Below are positions 16,225 through 23,886 of a stretch of DNA of 64,000 nucleotides, piece by piece. The position numbers were made by a program, and so were the translations under genes. Where the stretch lies: contig NZ_JAFRDR010000001.1 of assembly GCF_017377795.1 (NCBI RefSeq), forward strand, positions 62,001 to 126,000, in the 5' to 3' direction. The stretch comes from Williamsia soli. Lineage in GTDB: Bacteria > Actinomycetota > Actinomycetes > Mycobacteriales > Mycobacteriaceae. The notes beneath the pieces are model-generated. The model was not told the DNA's origin and made no database searches. It was given only the letters and a program-made list of their open reading frames with translations. Within the stretch, counting starts at the first letter, position 1. The number at the start of each line of letters is the position of its first letter.

Positions 16225-17612
16225 TGGACGCAGCAGCGGACGCTCCCGCCGGGGAAGGTCTTCTTCCCGGGCGGGCCGCCGGCGCACCGATCATCGTCGT
16301 CGGACTCGGTTACGGCGATGAGGCCAAGGGGGCAACGGTGGACTACCTGGCGTCGCAGATCCCTGACACCGCCGCGGTGGTGCGCTGGTCCGGTGGAGCC
16401 CAGGCCGCACACAATGTGTGGCACGGCCCGCGCCACCACACATTCCGGCAGTTCGGCTCGGCGTCGCTGCTGGACGTCCGGACGATCCTACGGGCCCCGA
16501 TGATGGTGAACCCGCTCAACCTTGCTATCGAGGCGAGCGAACTCGAAGCGCTCGGAATTGTTGACTCACTCGGTTTGATCACGGCCGACGCCCGCGCCTT
16601 GGTGACCACGCCCATACATGTCGCGATGAATCGAGCACGAGAGATCCTGCGTGGCAACGCACGTCACGGATCGACAGGGGAAGGTATCGGTGAGACCACG
16701 GCGTACGCGCTCGCAGTGGCAGGGCGGGCTCGTGCCGGTTCGATGATCGGCAACTTCGAGGTTCTTGTCGATGCTCCCGGGGGACCGGCACCGACGCTGG
16801 CCACCCTGCGAGACCGCGCTGGCACCATCCGGGCACTCGACGCACTGGCCGAGTATGCGGCGCCGCTGTTGGCTTCCGCCGGTGAGGGTGCACCGCACGA
16901 GTCGATCGAGACCATCGCCGACGCACTGTGCAGCATCGCCGACCAGATCCGCATCATCGACGACGTCGACACCGAGATCGCGGCCGCGATGGCAACGGGA
17001 ACCGTACTTTTCGAAGGAAGCCAGGGCGTCCTGCTGGACGAATGGAATGGGTTCCATCCGTTCACGACCTGGTCGACGGTCGTACCCGCCGATCTCATCG
17101 AATGGATCTCGCGGACCGGTCACAATCCCTACGTGTTGGGGTTGACCCGCTGCTACGCCACCCGTCACGGCGCAGGGCCGATGCCGACCGAGGATGCGAA
17201 CCTCCAGTTGCCCGACGTCCACAATCGCGAGGGGCGCTACCAGGGAGCCTGGCGAATCGGTCATCTCGACCTTCCTGCCCTGCGCTACGCCGCTGCGATC
17301 ACCGGCCAGATCGACGGTGTGGCGGTCTCACACCTCGATGTGCTGGGGACCGCTGACCTGCAGGTGGCCGATGCCTGGCGCGGTGATCCGCAACCGCTGA
17401 CGCCGTTGCATACAGCAGACACTGCAGTGCTTGAAGAGCTGACCGCACTCGCCTCCGAGGCCCGGCCCGACTACCGTCCACTACCGGTGGGTGTCGACGC
17501 TGTCACCGACCTGATCGCGGGAGCAACGGGGGCTCCTGTGGTCGTCACCGCCGCAGGTCCACGTCGTACCGACAGGAGCTTCATTGTCCAACGCCCCTCT
17601 CTCAGGGCCTGA
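16224..17612 (+). CDS. adenylosuccinate synthetase (PurA) paralogue
   Basis: A 462-residue PurA-family protein. Canonical PurA joins IMP and aspartate using GTP. Here GLGYGDEAKGATVDYLA matches the P-loop GDEGKG region and keeps the catalytic Asp. SGGAQAAHN keeps the catalytic His but alters the usual NNAGH. GSTGEGIGE replaces GTTGRGIGP, losing an Arg. EGSQGVLLDEWNGFHPF, TRCYATRHGAGPMPTE and the C-terminal GPRR are family-like. TKLD is changed to SHLD. The nucleotide or amino substrate may therefore differ from IMP/Asp. Its place among J-domain, vWA and NrtR-like genes argues against housekeeping purine synthesis. Confidence 0.85.
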   Translation: MDAAADAPAGEGLLPGRAAGAPIIVVGLGYGDEAKGATVDYLASQIPDTAAVVRWSGGAQAAHNVWHGPRHHTFRQFGSASLLDVRTILRAPMMVNPLNLAIEASELEALGIVDSLGLITADARALVTTPIHVAMNRAREILRGNARHGSTGEGIGETTAYALAVAGRARAGSMIGNFEVLVDAPGGPAPTLATLRDRAGTIRALDALAEYAAPLLASAGEGAPHESIETIADALCSIADQIRIIDDVDTEIAAAMATGTVLFEGSQGVLLDEWNGFHPFTTWSTVVPADLIEWISRTGHNPYVLGLTRCYATRHGAGPMPTEDANLQLPDVHNREGRYQGAWRIGHLDLPALRYAAAITGQIDGVAVSHLDVLGTADLQVADAWRGDPQPLTPLHTADTAVLEELTALASEARPDYRPLPVGVDAVTDLIAGATGAPVVVTAAGPRRTDRSFIVQRPSLRA

Positions 17613-18237
17613 TAGCAGCTACCTGAGCATCGTCTGCGTCGACGTGGTCGCACTCACCTACGACCGCAGCGCTCGGCGGGTGCTGATCGGGACACATCGT
17701 CGGGAGATCGCTCCCTTCCGCGGCAGGCAGGCGCTCCCCGGAGTCGTGGTGCACAGCGGTGAACGACTTCGAGACGCCGCAGGCCGGGCGCTGATCAAAC
17801 TCGGGATCACCGCGCCGCCGCCTGCGCTCGGACAGCTGCGTACGTTCGACGAGCCGTCCCGTGACCCGCGGGGTCCGTCGCTCTCGATCGCGATGTGGGC
17901 GGCGTTGCCCGATCACACTGTGTTGCCGCAGCAGCCGGCGTTGTGGGCGCCGATCGACGCGGCACCCGCGTTGGTGTTCGACCACAACGAGATGGTCAGC
18001 GACGCGCGCGCAATTCTTGCGGAAAAGCTCTGGCGCGATATCGAATTCACCCGCAATCTCACCGGAGTCGAGTTCACCGCAACCGATGCGGTCGCGATCA
18101 CCGAACAACTCAGCGGAAAACCACCGCATCGCGCAAATCTCAACCGGGATCTCGCACACCTGGTCGACCTGGTGGAAGCGGGCACCGCACCCGGGACCGG
18201 TGGAAGGCCGCCGAAGCTGTGGAGGTGGGAGGCCTGA
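17584..18237 (+). CDS. NrtR-like Nudix-fold/winged-helix protein with degenerate Nudix box
   Basis: A 217-residue protein. The N-terminal Nudix fold spans about residues 12-135. Its Nudix box (PGVVVHSGERLRDAAGRALI) lacks the catalytic REXXEE glutamates, so hydrolysis is unlikely. The C-terminal winged helix (about 145-217) ends with GTGGRPPKLWRWEA, matching the NrtR signature G-RP-x-L-x-R. NrtR proteins sense ADP-ribose-type nucleotides and regulate NAD genes. The start is TTG at 17584, with GGAG six bases upstream, overlapping the PurA paralogue by 29 bases. It is the likely nucleotide-responsive regulator or sensor of this gene group. Confidence 0.8.
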   Translation: MSNAPLSGPDSSYLSIVCVDVVALTYDRSARRVLIGTHRREIAPFRGRQALPGVVVHSGERLRDAAGRALIKLGITAPPPALGQLRTFDEPSRDPRGPSLSIAMWAALPDHTVLPQQPALWAPIDAAPALVFDHNEMVSDARAILAEKLWRDIEFTRNLTGVEFTATDAVAITEQLSGKPPHRANLNRDLAHLVDLVEAGTAPGTGGRPPKLWRWEA

Positions 18238-18247
18238 CGGCCTGACC

Positions 18248-19729
18248 TCAGATGTGTGCGACCTGCCGCCGCGCTGACCGTCGGTTGACGATTACCCGGT
18301 AGGTCCGCTGCAGGATGGTGGTGCGGGCGGTCTCGGGATCCATGAAATCGTTCTCGGCCAGCGGGCTGTCCTCGCCGTCGATGACGTCGTGGTCGAACTC
18401 CACGAGCGTCTTTCCCTCGCCGCAATGCAATTCGACTGCAGCGATGAGCGAGGACGTCTTGTCGAGGGTGCGCTGGAACTCGTCGGGAGCGATGTCCAGG
18501 TGCTCGCCGAGCAACCGGTTGCGTACGCCTCTGATGGCGGATCGCTGGTCGTCGCCGTTCACCGTTCCGGGTCGTACCTCGACTGCGAGATCGCATTCAC
18601 TGTCGAAGCCGAGCGACCGGTTGTTGAGATTCGAAGAACCCACACGCAACAACTCGTCGTCCATGACCAGGATCTTCGCGTGGACGTAGATGGGTTCGCC
18701 GCTCTTCGTGACGGGATGGTATGCGCTGAAGCGGTTTTCGGTGTCGGCCTGCCACAGCATCTTCAGCAGGGTGTGGCGGGCACCATCCATCGTCGCCTGC
18801 TCGAGCCAGCCATCGGCATGCCGCGGGAGGACCAAAACGATCTCGGGCCCCTGCGGTTCCCGCAGCCTCCCTGCGATGGCTTCGGCGAGCGTTCTCGATG
18901 CGAGATACTGGCTTTCGATGTAGAGGTACTTCTTCGCGCCGGCGATGGCCGCCAGGTACAGCGCCTCGACTTCTCGAACTTCTTCGCGCCCTGGGATTGT
19001 GGGCAGTGTTCTGGCGATCGCCACATCCACGGACCGCATCGTCGGCTCGAGCTCTCGCGGCCAGTGGTCCGCCAGGCCCTCGGTGATCGGTTCGAGCACC
19101 TGCCCGGTGGCCGCCTTCCACCGATCGCGCGCCATTTCTCCCACCGCTCGTGCGGCCGCGCCGTCGACCGCGGTGGTGGCATCGTGCCACGGTCCGTAAG
19201 ACCGGCCGTTGGGTTTCGTACGGTAACCGTTTCGGTCGTTGTGGTCGGATGTGTCCCACCGGTCGACGGTCATGTCGATGCCACCGCAGAAGGCGATCTG
19301 ATCGTCGATGACCAGGATCTTCTGATGGTGCGCAGCGCCGACAGGGTGCGCGGTGTCGATTTCGAAATGTAGTTTGCGGTCGGTCAGCCAGTTCTCCACG
19401 AAGATCGGCGCCATGCCGCGAGTGACCGCGGCGAACGCGCCGAGGCTCCACTTGAGCAGGTGGATCTCGAGATCCGGGTTCTGTTCCGGCAGCCACTTGA
19501 GGAAGTTTCCGAGCCGATTGGGTCCATCGAGGGTCTTATCGGCCGGCTCGAGTTTGATCCTGGTGTCGAAATCCCAGCCGATCAGGATGATTCTGCGGCG
19601 TGCCTGCAGCATTGCGGCCTTGGCGTGCCGGAAGTAGTCAGCGGCGTCGACGATCACGGTCAGGCGGTCGGCTTCGGCGATCTGCCAACAGGTGTCGCCG
19701 GGCACCAGCACGGCTCGTTCATCGCTCAC
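18248..19729 (-). CDS. phospholipase D superfamily protein
   Basis: A 493-residue protein with two HKD motifs: AHHQKILVIDD with the following GGIDMT, and YVHAKILVMDDELLRVGSSN. This makes a complete intramolecular active site for phosphatidyl transfer or hydrolysis. There is no signal peptide or membrane anchor. The C-terminal segment after the second HKD is typical of long cytosolic PLD-like proteins in actinobacteria. GTG 19729 is the start. It is convergent with the five-gene group and ends 10 bp from it. Cardiolipin synthase activity is possible but not shown. Confidence 0.92.
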   Translation of the reverse strand: MSDERAVLVPGDTCWQIAEADRLTVIVDAADYFRHAKAAMLQARRRIILIGWDFDTRIKLEPADKTLDGPNRLGNFLKWLPEQNPDLEIHLLKWSLGAFAAVTRGMAPIFVENWLTDRKLHFEIDTAHPVGAAHHQKILVIDDQIAFCGGIDMTVDRWDTSDHNDRNGYRTKPNGRSYGPWHDATTAVDGAAARAVGEMARDRWKAATGQVLEPITEGLADHWPRELEPTMRSVDVAIARTLPTIPGREEVREVEALYLAAIAGAKKYLYIESQYLASRTLAEAIAGRLREPQGPEIVLVLPRHADGWLEQATMDGARHTLLKMLWQADTENRFSAYHPVTKSGEPIYVHAKILVMDDELLRVGSSNLNNRSLGFDSECDLAVEVRPGTVNGDDQRSAIRGVRNRLLGEHLDIAPDEFQRTLDKTSSLIAAVELHCGEGKTLVEFDHDVIDGEDSPLAENDFMDPETARTTILQRTYRVIVNRRSARRQVAHI

Positions 19730-19914
19730 GGGTCACTCGATTTCCTTCGGCGCGGCTGATTCGGTCGATATCTGACAGTCGCGCATCACAACAAGATGGG
19801 TCACCCGGTACTCCGTGTGCCACATACAGAGTAGAGAGGGTGCGATGCCGCGACCAGATGGGCGTCGGGATTCGACCCGATCGGCCCTGTGGTCGCGCTG
19901 CGCTGCGGTTCCTC

Positions 19915-20693
19915 TCAGCGGTCGGCGAGGGTGAGCGACGCGCGCATCTGACTGAACCGGAACAGTGCCGGTTCGCCGACCTGATCCTGGTAACGCTCGA
20001 TGACGTCGTCGACAAACGATCCGACGTCAGTTCCTGGGAGGCGGTTGGTCCAGTCCGTGGCGCCGACGGCAAACCACTGCGAAAAGGCCTCGATAGAGTC
20101 GAACTGCCACTGCAGATTCTGGACCTCCAGAGCGGAGACCGCGAACCCCGCCGTTGCTGCGAACTCCCGGAAACGGTCGGGTTCGACGTGAAGTACGGCG
20201 GGTCGTAGTCGGAGAAATGCTCGCGCCAGCGCGGACCCGTCGCCACGTCCGTCGCGACGTCTTCGATACTGCGCTGGTCGGTGGCGCAGACCATCTGGAT
20301 GACCGCCCGGCCGCCGTTGTCGAGACCACGGGCGATCCCCTGCAGTGCAGCCGTCTGATCGCGCACCCAGTGCAGCGCGTTGAAGGACACCGCGATGTCG
20401 AAGTCGTGGTCGAACGGGAGCGCCAGGGCGTCGTCGACGTGGAATTGCACCCGGAGTTGTTCGGCAGGCACCCGGGTCAGGGCTTTGTCGATCATGCGTC
20501 GGGACGCGTCGACCCCCACCACGGACCCCTCCGGCAATCGCTCCGCCAACTGCATGGTGATGAACCCGTCACCGCATCCGACGTCGAGGAGGCGCTCATC
20601 GCCGGCCAGTTCGAGGCCACGAATGGAGACCTCGGCAACCATGCGCTGCAAGGCGCTGACGTCGGAGTATCGATCGCCATCCCAGTCGACCAC
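19915..20693 (-). pseudogene. class I SAM methyltransferase, frameshifted
   Basis: A trans-aconitate-methyltransferase-like protein of about 259 residues. The N-terminal frame has LLDVGCGDGFITMQLAERLP and the motif II region DFDIAVSFNALHWV. After YDPPYFTS it turns into Ser/Arg shadow sequence. The adjacent frame continues properly (EPDRFREFAATAGFAV, LQWQFDSIEAFSQWFAVGAT, RFSQMRASLTLADR) to a stop at 19915. Adding one G at about 20189 restores a full gene. GTG 20693 is the start, with AAGGAGG five bases upstream. It may be a sequencing indel rather than true decay. Confidence 0.85.
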
Positions 20694-20790
20694 GCGGTCC
20701 TCCTTCACAAGCCCCCGTTGTGTGGACAATTGTGCCGCACGGGCTACGGATTGCTATTTTGAAAACACACGTATTCAGATAGGAGTCGCA

Positions 20791-21645
20791 ATGGGGGAGA
20801 GCACTCGGCGGATGTCGCGAGCTGAGATGGACGAGATCGACAGCAGCTTCTTTGCTTCGTCGTTGCTGTCCATGGGACGTTCGATGAGCACGGCGAACGT
20901 GATCATGCAATTGGCCAATCCGGCCGTCGGGTACGGCGTGGCCCGGAGCACGGTGGAAAACGGCCGCCTCGACAAACACCCGGTGAAGCGAGCGCGCACG
21001 ACCGGGTCCTATCTCGCGGTGGCCGTGTTCGGCAATGCAGACGACCGCAGGCGCTTCCGGCAGGCGGTCAACCGTCAGCACGTGCAAGTGCGGTCCGACA
21101 GCGACAGCCCGGTGTCGTATGACGCGATGGACGTCGACCTTCAGCTCTGGGTCGCTGCCTGCCTGTACATCGGGTGGGAAGACATCTACGAACGTGTCCG
21201 CGGGCCGTTGACCGGGCAGGATCGTGAGACGTTCTATCAGCAGGGCAAGGTTTGCGGTTCCACTTTGCAGATGCCCGCCGAGAGCTGGCCGCGGGATCGT
21301 GATGCGTTCGGTCAGTACTGGGATGAGCAGTCGAAGCTGATCTCGATCAGTGATGAGGTGCGCGAGTTCCTCCTCGGCATCGCCAACTTCGACTACGCCC
21401 ACCCGGCCATCAAGCGGCGATATGGACCGGTGAAATACCGGCGAACCATCGGTTATCTGCCGCAACCGTTTCGGGAGGCGATGAGGGTTTCCTGGACAGA
21501 GGAGGACCAGCAGTGGTTCGACGGCTATGTCGCCGGCCTCGTCGCACGGGAGCGCACAAAGCCGCTGTGGCTTTCGCAGCTGGGTTTTCGCCTGCTCTTG
21601 TGGGACGTCCGGGTGCGCTGCCGCCTGGGTCGCCCACTCGTCTGA
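20791..21645 (+). CDS. oxygenase MpaB-like / DUF2236 protein
   Basis: A 284-residue helical protein of the DUF2236 family, which includes haem proteins such as latex-clearing protein and MpaB. Seen here are LANPAVGYGVARSTVENGRL, RTTGSYLAVAVFGNADDRRR, VNRQHVQV (His of the conserved core) and DLQLWVAACLYIGWEDIYER. AGGAG precedes ATG 20791. It is divergent from the methyltransferase by 97 bp with an AT-rich stretch (TGCTATTTTGAAAACACACG) likely to hold a promoter. Its substrate is unknown. Confidence 0.88.
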   Translation: MGESTRRMSRAEMDEIDSSFFASSLLSMGRSMSTANVIMQLANPAVGYGVARSTVENGRLDKHPVKRARTTGSYLAVAVFGNADDRRRFRQAVNRQHVQVRSDSDSPVSYDAMDVDLQLWVAACLYIGWEDIYERVRGPLTGQDRETFYQQGKVCGSTLQMPAESWPRDRDAFGQYWDEQSKLISISDEVREFLLGIANFDYAHPAIKRRYGPVKYRRTIGYLPQPFREAMRVSWTEEDQQWFDGYVAGLVARERTKPLWLSQLGFRLLLWDVRVRCRLGRPLV

Positions 21646-21742
21646 GGGCTCGGTTCGCCTATGCCTGCCCACGATCGATCCCATCCGGATGGCGTTCTGC
21701 CACGAACTCCTATGAGATGCAACCGGAGAAGGGGCGGCGAGG

Positions 21743-22009
21743 ATGGCTACCAGCGTGAAGGCGTCACAGGGCAACATGCGGCAGCGCGCCGCCGACGAGG
21801 TGCGCGTGCGGGTTCCCAGCGACCGCCCGACGAGCGGCGACAAGTTCATCGAGTTGGTCAATCCCGACGGCACCGTGACCTCGATCTGCCAGCGCGCAGA
21901 CGGAACCATCGAGGTTCACACGGCGGCGATGGCACTGTCGGGACACGCAGTAGGGGTACCGCTTGCGGGATCCGCTGCGCCCGTCACCAGCAAGGACGTA
22001 GCGCGCTAG
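21743..22009 (+). CDS. hypothetical 88-residue protein
   Basis: A small soluble protein starting MATSVKASQGNMRQRAADEV, with a central FIELVNPDGTVTSICQRADG that looks like a beta hairpin pair. GGGGCGGCGAGG lies directly before the ATG. No known domain, signal or membrane segment is recognised. It stands between the MpaB-like gene and a TetR gene in the same direction. Confidence 0.6.
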   Translation: MATSVKASQGNMRQRAADEVRVRVPSDRPTSGDKFIELVNPDGTVTSICQRADGTIEVHTAAMALSGHAVGVPLAGSAAPVTSKDVAR

Positions 22010-22086
22010 ACCGGCGAACCGTCGTCTGTCGACGGCTTCGGCGATCTGGGCTCTGCCCGAGCATAGGTTGACTTATTCTGAGTCGC

Positions 22087-22728
22087 ATGGGCACGTTCGC
22101 AGACACCCGCATCTATGGCGGCCAGTCGATGGCTGTGCGACGCGCCGAACGTCGGGCCAAGTTCATCGAAGCGGGGCTGACGGTCTTCGGCGGCAAGGGG
22201 TACGCGAACAGTTCTGTTGCCGACATCTGCGCGGAGGCAGGTTTGGCGCGCAGTCAGTTCTATTCGGAGTTCGGTAGTCGGGAAGATCTGTTGCTAGGCG
22301 TCTATGACGCCGTCCAAAATGATTCCCAGGCGGCTGTTGTCGCAGCGCTCGAACGCGAGGGCGCCGACGCCGAGAGGGCTCTGCTGACCGCTGCCGCGAT
22401 GGCAGCCCTGGTTCGCTCCGTGGGCGACGACCCGCGGCGGGCCAGGATCGTCTTCGTCGAGATGATCGGCGTCAGCTCCCGTGTTGAAAAGCATCGCGCG
22501 AACCGCCGAGCGTTGTGGGCGGAGTTCATCGCAGCGACGATCGCCGAGCGTTCGGACGGAGATTTCACCCCGCCGGGTGGATACAAGTTGGCCACCACGG
22601 CCTTTCTCGGAGCTCTCACCGAATTGGTGCACGCATGGAGCACCAGCGACCCACGGCCGCCGATCGATGATCTCATCGCGGTGATCACTGCCGTTCTCAA
22701 CGCGCTGGTGCGGCAGCCGGCCCCCTAG
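22087..22728 (+). CDS. TetR-family transcriptional regulator
   Basis: A 213-residue TetR regulator. The helix-turn-helix (residues about 18-65) includes RAKFIEAGLTVFGGKGYANS and ARSQFYSEFGSREDLL. The C-terminal domain is helical, including TAAAMAALVRSVGDDPRRAR. ATG 22087 is preceded at 22069 by a short inverted repeat GACT-N7-AGTC that may be its own site. No obvious target gene lies beside it except the small hypothetical upstream. Confidence 0.92.
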   Translation: MGTFADTRIYGGQSMAVRRAERRAKFIEAGLTVFGGKGYANSSVADICAEAGLARSQFYSEFGSREDLLLGVYDAVQNDSQAAVVAALEREGADAERALLTAAAMAALVRSVGDDPRRARIVFVEMIGVSSRVEKHRANRRALWAEFIAATIAERSDGDFTPPGGYKLATTAFLGALTELVHAWSTSDPRPPIDDLIAVITAVLNALVRQPAP

Positions 22729-22745
22729 TCGGGGCACAGAGTGGA

Positions 22746-23252
22746 TCAGGGCGCTACGAACCCGCCGCCGCCGGGAAGTGATGGCTGCCCGGCGTTGGGG
22801 TATGCCCAGGAGCCGGTGATCGACACGGTGAAAGCAACAGGGCCAGAACCGGTGTGCACGGTCTGATGGGTTGGTGCCGGGTCGAGGAAGTAAGGGCACG
22901 GCTTCACGACGCTGGTGCCGCGGTCGCCGGTGCGAACATTGACGTAATTGATCCGGACGAGCGAACCCCCGACTGTGGTCGCACAGGTCTCAGGACTGGC
23001 AGACGTGGAGAAGGTCGTCTTGCCCGGTGCGGCCGACGCGGCGTTCACCGAGGCCAGGTGCGGGCCAGGTATCACCAGCCCGCTGACTTTGACTCCGATG
23101 GCAGGTATCTGGAGTACCGATACCGGTGCCGCGGTAAGGGTCGGACCGACGGGCGCTGCTGACGCCGCGGGTGCTCCGGACACGGTGAATGCGCAGGCCG
23201 CCAGCAGGCTCACTGCTACTGCACTGAACTGTCGCGAGAACTTCATCTTCAC
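22746..23252 (-). CDS. secreted hypothetical protein
   Basis: A 168-residue exported protein. A classical signal peptide occupies residues 1-32: basic MKMKFSR, a hydrophobic core SAVAVSLLAACAFTVSG and a predicted cut after ASA. The mature part is Gly/Pro/Ala-rich, with two Cys (SPETCATT and KPCPYF) that may form a disulfide, and ends in a Gly-rich tail. No enzyme motif is visible. It is probably a cell-envelope or secreted beta-rich protein. Confidence 0.75.
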   Translation of the reverse strand: MKMKFSRQFSAVAVSLLAACAFTVSGAPAASAAPVGPTLTAAPVSVLQIPAIGVKVSGLVIPGPHLASVNAASAAPGKTTFSTSASPETCATTVGGSLVRINYVNVRTGDRGTSVVKPCPYFLDPAPTHQTVHTGSGPVAFTVSITGSWAYPNAGQPSLPGGGGFVAP

Positions 23253-23406
23253 TCCCCGGTTTGTTGACGACGAACCTTTACCTACCTATCGCAGCTTCCG
23301 GCGGCCCGTTAGCCGAACGTCTTTCCTGTCTTGCCCTCAAACGTCATTCGGCCGAAAGGAGTGCGGCGTAGTTTGAGGCCCGGAGGAGTCGACGACAGGA
23401 GATCCG

Positions 23407-23880
23407 ATGCGGTCCATCATCACAACCGGTATCGGTACGGCAACGGCGGCAGGGGTTGGCGCTCTTGCGTCGCGGGATGCGGACTCGCGCTGGTACCGGC
23501 GGTTGTCGAAACCGCCGTTCCAGCCACCCGCAGTCGCCTTCCCGATTGTGTGGACGGCGCTCTACGCCGACATCGCGATCAGCTCGGCCGTCGCGATCGA
23601 CACCTTGAACGACGAGATGCGGCATATCGACGCAGCGGCGTTCGAGCGCGCGCTTGCAGTCAATCTCGTTCTCAACGGCGCGTGGACGTGGGTGTTCTTT
23701 CGAGCGCACCGCACCGGTGCCGCCGTGATCACCGCTGCCGCCCTCACCGTCAGTGGCGTGGACCTGGTCCGCCGGGCCGTGCCGGCATCGCCGCCTGCCG
23801 CGGCAGCGCTGGTGCCCTATGCCGCATGGAGTGCGTTCGCGACAGCGTTGTCGACCGAGATCTGGCGCCGCAACCGCTGA
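23407..23880 (+). CDS. tspO: TspO/MBR family protein
   Basis: A 157-residue five-helix membrane protein of the translocator protein family, which binds porphyrins and related ligands. Signature elements are WYRRLSKPPFQPPAVAFPIV after the first helix, WTALY in helix 2 and LVLNGAWTWVFF in helix 3. It stands alone; downstream is a convergent DUF6777-like gene. In other bacteria TspO links to tetrapyrrole breakdown or stress. The identification is firm and its role here unknown. Confidence 0.92.
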   Translation: MRSIITTGIGTATAAGVGALASRDADSRWYRRLSKPPFQPPAVAFPIVWTALYADIAISSAVAIDTLNDEMRHIDAAAFERALAVNLVLNGAWTWVFFRAHRTGAAVITAAALTVSGVDLVRRAVPASPPAAAALVPYAAWSAFATALSTEIWRRNR

Positions 23881-23886
23881 CCCGCG

